NCBI RefSeq assembly: GCF_000371965.1 | Contig: NZ_AQUO01000003.1 | Location: forward strand, 357,391-421,390 | Direction of reading: 5' to 3' | Origin: Paracoccus sp. N5 | GTDB lineage: Bacteria > Pseudomonadota > Alphaproteobacteria > Rhodobacterales > Rhodobacteraceae | DNA: 64,000 nucleotides | In this document: in pieces, positions 8,056 through 17,800 of the stretch | Layout of the letters: the number at the start of each line of letters is the position of its first letter | Position numbering within the stretch: position 1 is the stretch's first letter | The notes under the pieces: model-generated | Database searches by the model: none | Told to the model about the DNA's origin: nothing | What the model saw: only the letters and a program-made list of their open reading frames with translations | Program-made: the position numbers and the translations under genes

Positions 8056-9184
8056 GGCTTGGAACTGGACGCTGCCTGATTGGCCGGATTTCCGGTATGA
8101 CGCCTCCGCTCTGGAGCCGTTTGAGCAGACGTTTCTCCTGTCGTCCGGGGAAATCCTCGGCGCGGTCCATCATGTCAGCCAGCCGGAGCGCGAGCAACTC
8201 CGCATCGAACTGCTCAGCGAGGAAGCGATGCAGACGAGCGCCATCGAGGGTGAAATCCTCGATCGGCTCAGTGTCCAGTCTTCGCTGCGCCGCCATCTGG
8301 GCCTCGATCCGGACAGCTACCCTGCCAAACCGCGCGAACAGGGCGTCGCGGAAATGATGGTGGACGTCTATTCCAGCTTTGCAGAAAAGCTGAGCCACGA
8401 AACGCTGTACCGTTGGCATCGGATGCTCCTGTCCCATGACCGCCGGTTGGAAACCATCGGGGCCTACCGACGCCACGCCGAGGCGATGCAAATCGTTTCC
8501 GGCCGCCTTGACCGGCCCACGATCCATTTCGAAGCGCCTCCCTCGGAGCGGGTCATGCCTGAGATGGAGCGATACGCGGATTGGTTCAACAAGACCGGGC
8601 CGGGGGGAGCAGAGCCGCTTCCAGCGCTGACGCGCGCAGGGCTAAGCCACCTCTATTTCGAGAGCATCCACCCATTCGAAGACGGCAACGGCCGCCTGGG
8701 TCGCGCCCTCGCTGAAAAGTCTCTGGCGCAGAACATTGGCCAGCCGACCCTCATCTCGCTCGCCTTCACCATCGAGAAGGAGCGCAAGGCTTACTACGAC
8801 CAGCTCGAGCAGCATCAAAAAACGCTCGACGTGACCGATTGGCTCGTCTGGTTCGCAGAAGTTGTCTTGAAGGCCCAACAGGCAACACTCGACCGCGTCG
8901 GCTTCTTCATCAGCAAGGCACATTTCTACGATCGTCACAGGGACCAGTTGAACGAACGCCAGGCCAAGGCCATCGCTCGCATGTTCCGGGAAGGTCCCGG
9001 CGGGTTCAAAGGTGGCCTCAGCGCCGAGAACTATCTCAAGATCACCGGAACCTCGCGCGCAACCGCAACCCGCGATCTGCAGGACCTGGTCGAGAAAGGT
9101 GCGCTCAGCCGAACCGGTGAGCGACGCCATACGAGGTACTGGCTAATACTCTCAGAAACAACGACATCGAAGGTGTCAGCGTGA
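8054..9184 (+). CDS. Fic family AMP-transferase with built-in inhibitory helix and C-terminal HTH
   Basis: A 376-residue Fic (filamentation induced by cAMP) protein, predicted to attach AMP or a related nucleotide to target proteins. The N-terminal ~100 residues resemble DUF4172/Fic_N. They carry the inhibitory motif TSAIEG (residues 61-66), matching (S/T)xxxE(G/N) of class II, self-inhibited Fic enzymes. The catalytic motif HPFEDGNGRLGR starts at residue 206. The last ~60 residues resemble a winged helix (ITGTSRATATRDLQDLVEKG), fitting a DNA-binding autoregulator. No free antitoxin gene lies upstream, consistent with an internal inhibitor. The palindrome across the start codon is the likely operator. 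It could serve as a stress switch or abortive-infection toxin. Confidence 0.92.
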   Translation: MAWNWTLPDWPDFRYDASALEPFEQTFLLSSGEILGAVHHVSQPEREQLRIELLSEEAMQTSAIEGEILDRLSVQSSLRRHLGLDPDSYPAKPREQGVAEMMVDVYSSFAEKLSHETLYRWHRMLLSHDRRLETIGAYRRHAEAMQIVSGRLDRPTIHFEAPPSERVMPEMERYADWFNKTGPGGAEPLPALTRAGLSHLYFESIHPFEDGNGRLGRALAEKSLAQNIGQPTLISLAFTIEKERKAYYDQLEQHQKTLDVTDWLVWFAEVVLKAQQATLDRVGFFISKAHFYDRHRDQLNERQAKAIARMFREGPGGFKGGLSAENYLKITGTSRATATRDLQDLVEKGALSRTGERRHTRYWLILSETTTSKVSA

Positions 9185-9350
9185 CCCGAAAGAACACAGA
9201 TCGATCGGAACAAGGAACTGGATCCGAAGTCCCCTAAAAAATCCGCTTTCCAACTTTGGATCAGGTTGAAAAGGGGCTGCCCAAACGAATGTGATTGAAT
9301 TCTTTAATGGAAGAATGGAAGGTAAGTCATTATCCGCGAGGAGATGCCCG

Positions 9351-9530
9351 ATGGGTGATGATGCCGCGAAACTTTCGAACCTCAATTTGAAGATCACCGA
9401 GGATGAGCGGTGGGCTTTCAAGGAACTCTGTGTCCGGCACCGGATGAGTCAGGTCGACGGCTTCCGTTTGGCAGCACGATTATTGGAACAGCACCTTGAG
9501 ACGAAAACGAATAGCAGTGAAGGCGCATAG
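9351..9530 (+). CDS. Small RHH-like protein leading the type I R-M operon
   Basis: A 59-residue protein whose residues 8-30 (KLSNLNLKITEDERWAFKEL) have the strand-then-helix pattern of ribbon-helix-helix regulators or antitoxins. GAGGAG lies a few bases before the ATG. The stop codon TAG is immediately followed by the hsdM ATG, so the gene is almost certainly part of the restriction operon and may control its expression. That role is inferred from size and position. The 166 bases upstream (9185-9350) are A/T-rich and probably hold the operon promoter. Confidence 0.65.
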   Translation: MGDDAAKLSNLNLKITEDERWAFKELCVRHRMSQVDGFRLAARLLEQHLETKTNSSEGA

Positions 9531-11549
9531 ATGAGTACCCAGACGACGAACACCTCCCTCGCCGATTTCATCTGGAAGAACGCGGACGACCTTTGGGGAA
9601 ACTTCAAGCACGTCGATTTCGGCAAGGTAATTCTGCCTTTCACCCTTCTGCGCCGCCTGGAATGCGTGCTGGAACCGACCCGGGATCAAGTGCGCGAAAC
9701 CGTCAAGACGATGAAGGACAGCCCGATTGATCTGGGCGTGATCCTGCGGACCCAGACCGGCTACCCGTTCTACAACACCTCGAATTACGACCTGCGCAGC
9801 CTCGGCGCGACCCGGACCCGCCAGAACCTCGAGGATTACATCGCCTCCTTCTCCGACAACGCCCGGGTCATCTTCGAACAGTTCGATTTCGCGAACACGC
9901 TGGCCCGGATGGACAAGGCCGGGGTGCTCTACAAGATCTGTCAGAACTTCGCCGCGATCGACCTTCACCCGGACGCGGTTCCGGAGCGGGTGATGTCGAA
10001 CGTCTACGAGCACCTGATCCGGCGCTTCGGCGCCGAGGTGAACGAAGCGGCCGAAGACTTCATGACCCCGCGCGACGTGGTCCATCTGGCAATCGAGCTG
10101 CTGCTCGACCCGGACGACCAGATGTTCATCGACAACCCGGGCTTGATCCGGACCCTCTACGACCCGACCTGCGGGACCGGCGGCTTCCTGTCTGACGGGA
10201 TGGAGCACGTGAACGCCCTGCGCGACCGCTACTCCATCGCTCCGGTCATCGTGCCCTACGGTCAGGAGCTCGAACCGGAGACCCACGCAGTCTGCCTCGC
10301 CTCAATGCTGCTCAAGACCGTCGAGTCCGATCCGGGCCGCGACCTGTCGAAGAACATCAAGCTCGGCAGCACCTTGTCCGCCGACAAGCTCGCGAACGAA
10401 CGGTTCCATTACTGCGTCTCGAATCCGCCCTTCGGCAAGAAGTGGGAGATGGACCAGGCCGCCGTGGTCCGGGAGCATCAGGAGAAGGGCTTCGAGGGGC
10501 GCTTCGGCCCTAAGCTGCCGCGCGTCAGCGACGGGTCGATGCTGTTCCTGCTCCACCTTCTCAGCAAGCTGGAGACACCGGAACGCGGCGGCGGGCGGGC
10601 GGCGATCGTCCTGTCCGGCTCGCCCCTGTTCAACGGGAACGCGGGGCAAGGGGAATCCGAGATCCGACGTTACCTGCTGGAAGAGGACGTGGTCGAGGCG
10701 ATCATCGCGCTTCCGACCGAGATCTTCTTCCGGACCGGGATCGGCACCTACATCTGGCTCCTGTCCAACAAGAAGCCGGCCGCCCGGAAGGGCAAGGTCC
10801 AGCTGATCGACGCGACCGCGCTGTTCGAGCCGATGCGCAAGAGCGAGGGGAACAAGCGCCGCCGGGTCGGGGACGACCAGATCCGGCAGATCGTCCAGAT
10901 GTATGCGGACTTCGCCGAGACGAAGGAGAGCCGCCTGTTCGACAGCCAGGACTTCGGCTACCGGCGCGTGAAGGTCCTGCGCCCGCTGCGCAAGAAGATC
11001 GTGATCTCCCCCGAAGGGCTGGCGGCGCTCGCGGATGAAACCGCATGGGGCAAGCTCGCGCCCGAAGCACAGACCGCCTGGACCGCGCTGTTTCAGGCGG
11101 ACATGGGCGAGGCGCATGGCTGGCACCGGTTCGAGGCCTGGGTCAAGAACGCGGCAAAGCGCGATGCGGGTCTGGGCAAGGTCAACGCCGCCCTGATCAA
11201 GGCGTTTCAGAAGGCGTTCGGCGTGCGCGACCCGGACCTCGATCCGGTTCTGGACAAGAAGGGTGAGGTCATCCCCGACGACGACCTCACGGATTTCGAG
11301 AACATCCCCCTCGGGACCGACATCCGGGACTACATGGCGCAGGAGGTGCTGCCCCATGCGCACGACGCCTATGTCGATGAGACGTTCCGCGACGACTACG
11401 ACGGTCAGGTGGGCGTCGTGGGGTATGAGATCAACTTCAACCGCTACTTCTATGAATACCAGCCGCCCCGCGATCTGGAGGAGATCGACGCCGAGCTGAA
11501 GGCCGTCGAGGCGGACATCGCGGCGGTGCTGGCAGAGGTCACGGAATGA
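9531..11549 (+). CDS. hsdM: Type I restriction-modification DNA methyltransferase subunit
   Basis: A 672-residue HsdM. An N-terminal helical domain (HsdM_N, about 1-150) precedes the N6-adenine methyltransferase fold. The SAM-binding motif DPTCGTGGF is at residues 211-219, and the catalytic motif SNPPFGKKW is around 297-305 (NPPF class). It combines with HsdS to methylate an asymmetric bipartite site and with HsdR for cleavage. It begins directly after the small regulator-like gene, and its 3' end overlaps hsdS by 4 bases (ATGA). The C-terminal ~200 residues form the long helical extension typical of this subfamily. Confidence 0.97.
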   Translation: MSTQTTNTSLADFIWKNADDLWGNFKHVDFGKVILPFTLLRRLECVLEPTRDQVRETVKTMKDSPIDLGVILRTQTGYPFYNTSNYDLRSLGATRTRQNLEDYIASFSDNARVIFEQFDFANTLARMDKAGVLYKICQNFAAIDLHPDAVPERVMSNVYEHLIRRFGAEVNEAAEDFMTPRDVVHLAIELLLDPDDQMFIDNPGLIRTLYDPTCGTGGFLSDGMEHVNALRDRYSIAPVIVPYGQELEPETHAVCLASMLLKTVESDPGRDLSKNIKLGSTLSADKLANERFHYCVSNPPFGKKWEMDQAAVVREHQEKGFEGRFGPKLPRVSDGSMLFLLHLLSKLETPERGGGRAAIVLSGSPLFNGNAGQGESEIRRYLLEEDVVEAIIALPTEIFFRTGIGTYIWLLSNKKPAARKGKVQLIDATALFEPMRKSEGNKRRRVGDDQIRQIVQMYADFAETKESRLFDSQDFGYRRVKVLRPLRKKIVISPEGLAALADETAWGKLAPEAQTAWTALFQADMGEAHGWHRFEAWVKNAAKRDAGLGKVNAALIKAFQKAFGVRDPDLDPVLDKKGEVIPDDDLTDFENIPLGTDIRDYMAQEVLPHAHDAYVDETFRDDYDGQVGVVGYEINFNRYFYEYQPPRDLEEIDAELKAVEADIAAVLAEVTE

Positions 11550-12814
11550 CGGGTCGCACCTACCCTGAGTATCAGCGTGCGCCCGAAGCCTGGATGGGTG
11601 AAGTTCCCGCCCATTGGGGCTTGGAACGCATGAAATATGGCCTGACTGAGAAGACGACGAAGAGGGGACCGGATTTACCTCCGGGCGCCATCAGTTACGG
11701 CAAGGTCGTCACAAAGGACGCCGAAAAGATCGCGCCCGAAACCCGAGCCACCTACCAGGAAGTCTTGGCAGGCGAATATCTGATCAACCCGATCAATCTG
11801 AACTACGACTTGGTCAGTCTGCGGACCGCATTGTCCGAAATGGATGTGTGCGTCAGCCCTGCATACATCGTTCTGAGGGCCGTCCCAGAAAAGGTTCATC
11901 CCGTTTTTGGGAACTATGTGCTTCATGTCTTCGATGTGTGCCATATGAAGACCCTTGGCGCAGGGGTTCGACAGACGATCACCTTCAAGGACATCGGGCA
12001 GTGCGTTTGGCCGCTCCCGCCGATGGAAGAACAGACCGCCATCGCCCGCTTCCTCGACCGCGAAACCGGCCGGATTGACGGCCTGATCGAGAAGAAGACC
12101 CGGTTCATCGCGTTGCTGAAGGAAAAAATCCTCACCTTTTCGGACGCGTGCGTTACCGGGCGCGACGACAGCCAGCGCACCGTCAAGGACGTCGATATTC
12201 CTTGGGCACCTCGGATCCCGAAACACTGGACCGTGCGCAAGGGGAAGCATCTTTTCGAAGAGATGGCGCGCCCGGTGGGTCCGGACGATGAAATCATCAC
12301 CGCGTTCCGCGATGGGCAGGTCTGCCTCAGGAGCAAGCGGCGAACAGAAGGCTACACCTTCGCCGAGAAGGAAGTCGGATATCAAAGGATCCTGAAGGGC
12401 GACTTGGTCATTCATACAATGGATGCCTTCGCTGGAGCGATTGGGGTTTCGGAGGACGATGGAAAAGCGACCGGCGAGTACGCGGTGTGTAGACCTCGCT
12501 CCGATGAGGCCGTCCCCGAATACTACGCCTATCTGCTCAGGTGCATGGCTCGGCGAAACTACATCTATGTTCTGTGCCCTTCTGTACGTGAAAGAGCGCC
12601 GAGGTTCCGGTTCGTGCGGTTCGCGCCCGTGAAACTTCCCGTGCCCCCGCGCGAGGAGCAGCTTGAAATCGTCGGTCAGATCGAACGCGCCACGGCGCGA
12701 CTGAAGAACCTGATCGCCAAAACCGAGCGCAGCATCGACCTCCTCCGCGAGAAGCGCGCGGCGCTGATCACCGCCGCTGTGACCGGCAAGATTGACGTGA
12801 GGGCGGCGGCATGA
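11546..12814 (+). CDS. hsdS: Type I restriction-modification specificity subunit
   Basis: A 422-residue HsdS that determines the target sequence. Two target-recognition domains lie at about 20-150 and 220-350. They are separated by the central conserved repeat (LPPMEEQTAIARFLDRETGR), which recurs at the C-terminus (VPPREEQLEIVGQIE), each followed by a coiled-coil spacer helix. The start overlaps the hsdM stop. The recognition sequence cannot be predicted by eye. The gene ends 166 bases before an Abi gene on the same strand; that gap (12815-12980) has room for a promoter and ends in a hairpin carrying the next ribosome binding site. Confidence 0.95.
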   Translation: MTGRTYPEYQRAPEAWMGEVPAHWGLERMKYGLTEKTTKRGPDLPPGAISYGKVVTKDAEKIAPETRATYQEVLAGEYLINPINLNYDLVSLRTALSEMDVCVSPAYIVLRAVPEKVHPVFGNYVLHVFDVCHMKTLGAGVRQTITFKDIGQCVWPLPPMEEQTAIARFLDRETGRIDGLIEKKTRFIALLKEKILTFSDACVTGRDDSQRTVKDVDIPWAPRIPKHWTVRKGKHLFEEMARPVGPDDEIITAFRDGQVCLRSKRRTEGYTFAEKEVGYQRILKGDLVIHTMDAFAGAIGVSEDDGKATGEYAVCRPRSDEAVPEYYAYLLRCMARRNYIYVLCPSVRERAPRFRFVRFAPVKLPVPPREEQLEIVGQIERATARLKNLIAKTERSIDLLREKRAALITAAVTGKIDVRAAA

Positions 12815-12962
12815 CTTTTGGCGCGGACCGGTCGGTTTCTTATTGCTTTGGTAGGATTCCTGCCCTATCTAATGTCTCAACAAGACCCGCCACGCCTCGG
12901 ACGGAACCTCGGTTTCGCACTGCGCACCCCGGCGGGTTACTTGTTTTAAGGGTATCGCTTTC

Positions 12963-12980
12963 GCGGCACGGAGGTGCCGC
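12963..12980 (+). promoter_or_regulatory. Hairpin presenting the Shine-Dalgarno of the Abi gene
   Basis: A perfect 7-bp stem, GCGGCAC (12963-12969) with GTGCCGC (12974-12980), has the loop GGAG and ends exactly at the ATG at 12981. The ribosome binding site is therefore in the loop and its last bases in the stem. Translation is likely to depend on this structure (inference). Confidence 0.6.
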
Positions 12981-13883
12981 ATGAAGTTCGAAAAACCCGC
13001 CGTTTCCGTCCCGGATCAGGTCGAACTGCTAAAGCGCCGCGGCATGATTGTCGGGGACGAAACCCAGGCACAGCACTACCTGAACTTCATCTCCTACTAC
13101 CGGCTGCGGGCCTACTGGCTGCCCTTCGAGGTGCCCGCCGCGAACAACGGCGACCACGCCTTCCGTGACGGGACAACCTTCGAGGATGTGCTGACGCTCT
13201 ACATCTTCGACCGTGAACTGCGGCTGCTGGTCCTCGACGCGATCGAGCGGGTCGAAGTGGCCCTGCGCGCGCAATGGGCGCATCACATGGCCATGACCTA
13301 TGGCCCCCATGGCTATCTCGAACAGGGCCACTATGCCCATATCGGGCGTCATGCGGATGCGGTTGCAGAGCTCAAGAAAGAGTTTTCCCGCTCGCGCGAC
13401 ACCTTTGCGACCCACTATCGCGACAAATACACCTCGCCCAAGCTGCCGCCGGTCTGGATGGCGGCGGAGGTCATGTCCTTCGGGTTGCTTTCGAAATTCT
13501 ACAGCGACCTGAAACTGCGCGGCGATAGAAACGCCATCGCGACCCCCTTCGCGCTGGATGAAAAGGTGGTCACGTCTTTCGCCCATCATATCAGCCATGT
13601 CCGCAACATCTGCGCCCACCATGGCAGGCTTTGGAACAAGCGCTTCACGGTGAAGATGACGGTTCCGAAATACCCCGCCAAGCTGCCTGTCGCCATGCGG
13701 GATGCCGATCCGCGCTATCTGCACAATACGCTGGTGATGCTCGATTACCTTTTGGCGCTGATCGCACCAGACAATGAATGGAAACAGCGCCTTGTTGCGC
13801 TGATCGACGGCTGCCCGTTGGCCGATCCTGCCAGCATGGGCTTTCCGGCGGATTGGCGCGCCAGAGCGGTGTGGAAGGTATGA
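12981..13883 (+). CDS. Abi_2 (AbiD/AbiF-like) abortive-infection protein
   Basis: A 300-residue member of the Abi_2 family (PF07751), whose known members AbiD/AbiF stop phage multiplication in lactococci. The N-terminus fits the family (KFEKPAVSVPDQVELLKRRG, then HYLNFISYYRLRAYW). Residues ~215-225 show a HEPN-type R-x4-H motif in VRNICAHHGRLWN, suggesting RNase activity. It lies between hsdS and hsdR on the same strand, an embedding that recurs in type I restriction loci. The start is fixed by the GGAG in a hairpin loop just upstream. Confidence 0.9.
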   Translation: MKFEKPAVSVPDQVELLKRRGMIVGDETQAQHYLNFISYYRLRAYWLPFEVPAANNGDHAFRDGTTFEDVLTLYIFDRELRLLVLDAIERVEVALRAQWAHHMAMTYGPHGYLEQGHYAHIGRHADAVAELKKEFSRSRDTFATHYRDKYTSPKLPPVWMAAEVMSFGLLSKFYSDLKLRGDRNAIATPFALDEKVVTSFAHHISHVRNICAHHGRLWNKRFTVKMTVPKYPAKLPVAMRDADPRYLHNTLVMLDYLLALIAPDNEWKQRLVALIDGCPLADPASMGFPADWRARAVWKV

Positions 13884-13938
13884 GGATGCCGGTTTCTGCC
13901 CAAACGAAGCTGGCAAGACTTGTGAAAGAGGTGCCCGT

Positions 13939-14865
13939 ATGACCACAGGCGAACCCTTCGGGCGGACCATCCAGCTTTTCCTGGTCGACGGGAAACCCAC
14001 GGGCCTGCGCAAGGCGACGATCCACGGATGGACCGGCCTGTTGTTTGTCAGCGGCGCCTCGGCCTTCGGCGATCTGACTGCCCGGTCCGAAGTGGACCGG
14101 ACCGGGGTCTATATCCTGTCCGGCCCGGACCCGGACAAGCCCGGTGTGACCCGTGTCTATATCGGGTCGGGGAACTCCGTGGCAGAGCGGATCGAACAGA
14201 GCGCGAAGAAGCGCGACTTCTGGGAAACCGCGATCACCGTCACCACAAGCGACGATGATCTGTCGAAGGGGCACGCCGAATATCTCGAAGCGCGGCTGAT
14301 CCGTGTTGCCGCGCAAGCAGGCCGGGTGACACTCGACAACGGCACTCAGCCCGACACCGACCGCCGCCGCCTGCCCGAGGCCGATGTCGCGAACATGGAG
14401 CAGTTCCTGTCAAACCTTCGGATCATTTTACCGGTCATCGGGCTCGATATGCTCAAGCCCCAGCCCCGGGCCGTAACCCAGGTTGCGAAACCCGCAGAAG
14501 ACCGAACCGCCGAAGAGGTCCATTTCGAGATCCGCCACAAGAGCGGCGTTCAGGCGACCGCCGTCGAAGAAGACGGGGAGTTCGTAGTGCTGGAAGGCTC
14601 CGAGGCACTGATCGGGACCGGGTATGTTCAACAGAGCTATGGCGGCTTGAAGGAGAAGATGATCGCCGAGGGCGTTCTGATCCCCCATGCAGAAGACAGG
14701 ATGCGCTTCGCGAAGCCCTGGCCGTTCAGCAGCCCCTCGGCCGCCGCGGCTGTCGTGCTGGACCGGAACAGCAACGGGCGGCTGGAATGGAAGGTCCGGG
14801 GATCGAAGCTGAATTATCACGAGTGGCAGCAGGCGCAGGCCGGCGGATCAGAGGTAACGGAATGA
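13939..14865 (+). CDS. GIY-YIG nuclease-like protein with C-terminal DUF4357
   Basis: A 308-residue protein. Residues ~55-130 resemble a GIY-YIG nuclease (GVYILSGPDPDKPGVTRVYIGSG, with the arginine-containing helix SVAERIEQSAKKRDFW). The last ~100 residues match DUF4357 (LIGTGYVQQSYGGLKEKM and KLNYHEWQQAQ). Such proteins commonly accompany type I restriction systems; their biochemical role is not settled. AGAGGTG precedes the start. The stop overlaps the hsdR start by 4 bases (ATGA), so it is translated with the restriction subunit. Confidence 0.88.
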   Translation: MTTGEPFGRTIQLFLVDGKPTGLRKATIHGWTGLLFVSGASAFGDLTARSEVDRTGVYILSGPDPDKPGVTRVYIGSGNSVAERIEQSAKKRDFWETAITVTTSDDDLSKGHAEYLEARLIRVAAQAGRVTLDNGTQPDTDRRRLPEADVANMEQFLSNLRIILPVIGLDMLKPQPRAVTQVAKPAEDRTAEEVHFEIRHKSGVQATAVEEDGEFVVLEGSEALIGTGYVQQSYGGLKEKMIAEGVLIPHAEDRMRFAKPWPFSSPSAAAAVVLDRNSNGRLEWKVRGSKLNYHEWQQAQAGGSEVTE

Positions 14866-17800
14866 GCGACCTGCATCACGAGAAGCACCTCGAGTCCTAC
14901 ATCGTCCAGAAGCTCGCCGCAGCGGGCTGGCTGGTCGGCTCGACCGACGCCTATGACGCGGACCGGGCCATGTACCCTGAGGACCTGGAGGCCTGGCTCC
15001 GGGCCACCCAGCCACAGAAATGGGACCGGCTTCACGCGATGAACGGCGACAAAACCCTCGCCATGGTCATGGAACGGCTGGAAACGGCCCTGGAAAAGCA
15101 GGGGATGATTCAGACCCTGCGCCGGGGCTTCTCGATCGCGGGGGCCGGTCACCTCGACCTTTCCGAGGCGGCCCCGGAGGACCAGCGTAATAATGCGGTC
15201 CTGCAACGCTTCGCATCAAACCGGCTGCGGGTCGTGCCGCAGCTGAAATATCACCCAGGCCGCGAGCTCGCCATCGACCTCGGCCTGTTCCTGAACGGCC
15301 TGCCGCTGGCCACGGTCGAGCTGAAGACGGACTTCACCCAGTCGGTCGAGCACGCGAAGGCCCAGTACCGGAAGGACCGGCCTCCGATCGACCCGGTCAC
15401 GAAGCGCAAGCACCCGCTCCTGACGCAGCATCGCGGCGCCGTGGTCCATTTCGCTATGTCGGACAGCGAGATCTGGATGAGCACGAAGCTCGCGGGCGAG
15501 GACACCTTCTTCCTCCCGTTCAACAAGGGGGACAACGGCCGGGCCGGTAACCCGGCCCGGGCCGACGGGGAATACCCGGTCGCGTACTTCTGGGAGGAGA
15601 TCTGCCAGCCGGACGCGTTCCTGCGGATCTTCCACAGCTTCGTCTATGTCGAGAAGAAGAACGTGGTGGACCTCAAGGGAAACTGGTCGGTCAAGGAGAC
15701 CCTGATCTTCCCCCGGTTCCACCAGTTCGACGCGGTCAACAAGATGATCAGCGACGCGAAGGCGAAGGGTCCGGGGCACCCCTACCTGTGCGAGCACAGC
15801 GCCGGTTCCGGAAAGACCTCGACCATCGCCTGGACGGCGCATGACCTGGTGAAGCTGCGCCGGGACGACGGGACGCCGATCTTCGACACGGTGATCATCG
15901 TGACAGACCGGAACGTCCTGGACGGGCAGCTGCAGGACGCGGTCCAGCAAATCGACCACCAGAAGGGGCTGATCGCGGCGATCGACCGGGAGACCTCGTC
16001 GAAGTCGAAGAGCGAACAGCTGAGCAAGGCGATGCTGAAGGGCACTCCGATCATCGTGGTTACCATCCAGACCTTTCCCTTCGCGATGGAGGCGATCCTG
16101 ACCGAAAAGTCCCTCCGGGACCGGAACTTCGCGGTGATCATCGACGAGGCGCACAATTCCCAGACCGGAAACACGGCCTCGAAACTGCAGGCAACGCTGG
16201 CCCTGTCAGCCAAGCAGGATATGTCGGAGATGACGGTCGAGGACATCCTTCTGGAGGTCCAGCGGTCTCGGAAACGGCCGGCAAACGTGTCCCATTTCGC
16301 CTTCACCGCGACCCCAAAACACTCGACCATGATGCTCTTCGGACGCCCGGCGGACCCGACAAGGCCCGCGGCGGACGACAACCTCCCGGCCTCGTTCCAC
16401 AAATACGAGATGCGCCAGGCGATCGAGGAAGGGTTCATCCTCGACGTGCTTCGCGGCTACGTCCCCTACAAGACGGCTTTCAACCTCGGGCAGGAGATCG
16501 TCGAGGAGAAGCGGGTCGACGGGAAGGCAGCAAAGCGGGCCTTGGCGAAGTGGATGACGCTGCACCCGACGAACGTCACACAGAAGGTTCGGTTCATCAT
16601 CGAGCACTTTTCGAAGAACGTGGCCCACCTGCTGGACGGGAAAGCGAAGGCCATGGTGGTCACCAGCTCTCGGGCCTCTGCAGTCCGGTACAAGCGGGCG
16701 TTCGACGCCTTCATTGCGGCGAACCCGGAATACGGGAACATCCAGACCCTCGTCGCCTTTTCGGGCAAACTGACCGGGCGAGAGGTCATGCACCCGAATG
16801 ACGACCTGTTGCAGGGGGATGCGTTCGTCGTTGAGGAGGATGCGGAGTTCACCGAGGCGAACATGAACCCTGACGCGGGCGGCAAGGACCTGCGCCACGT
16901 CTTCGACCGGCCGGAATACCGGGTCATGCTGGTGGCGAACAAGTTCCAGACCGGATTCGACCAGCCGAAGCTAGTCGCGATGTATGTAGACAAGAAGATC
17001 GCGAACGCGGTCGAGATCGTCCAGACCTTCTCTCGTCTGAACCGGACCTTTCCCGGGAAGGACCAGACCTTCATCATCGACTTCATCAACGACCCGGAAG
17101 TGGTTCGGGCCGCTTTCGCCCAGTATGACCGGGGCGCCAAGATCGAGGAGGTGCAGGACCTCAACGTCATCTATGACCTGAAGGAGTTCCTCGACGACCA
17201 GGGGGTCTATGACGAGGCACATGTCCTCGACTTCCAGAAGGCCCGGTTTCGGACAGCGACCGCCGCCGCCAGCGGCACGGATGACGAGGCAGCGCACAAG
17301 GCGATGTACGCCGCGACGCAGGAACCGACCGACGCCTATAACCATCGGCTCACGGAGCTTCGAAACCGGGCCACAGAGGCCGAGGACGCCTGGCAGAAGG
17401 CGAAAGCGGTCGGGAACGAGGACGGGATGAAGCGCGCCGATCACGAGCGCGAACAGGTCGAGACAGCGATCATGTCGCTGACGGATTTCAAGGCCGGCCT
17501 GTCCCGGTTCGGCCGCCTTTACGCCTACGTTGCTCAGCTGATCGATCTCGGTGACCCAGACCTTGAGGTCTTCGCCGCCTTCTCCAAGCTGCTCGCGAAC
17601 CGTTTGGACGGGGTGCCCGCTTCCGAGATCGACCTGCACGGGATCGCGCTGACTGGCTATGACATCTTGGAGCGAGAGGAGCCTAAGGACGGGGAGGATG
17701 AGGAGCCGCCGACCCTCGCCCCGGTGAAGGGCGGTGGCGGCGGTGGGCGGCCTGGAGCGCTCCCGGTCTACATGCAGGAGCTGATCGAGCGCCTGAACAG

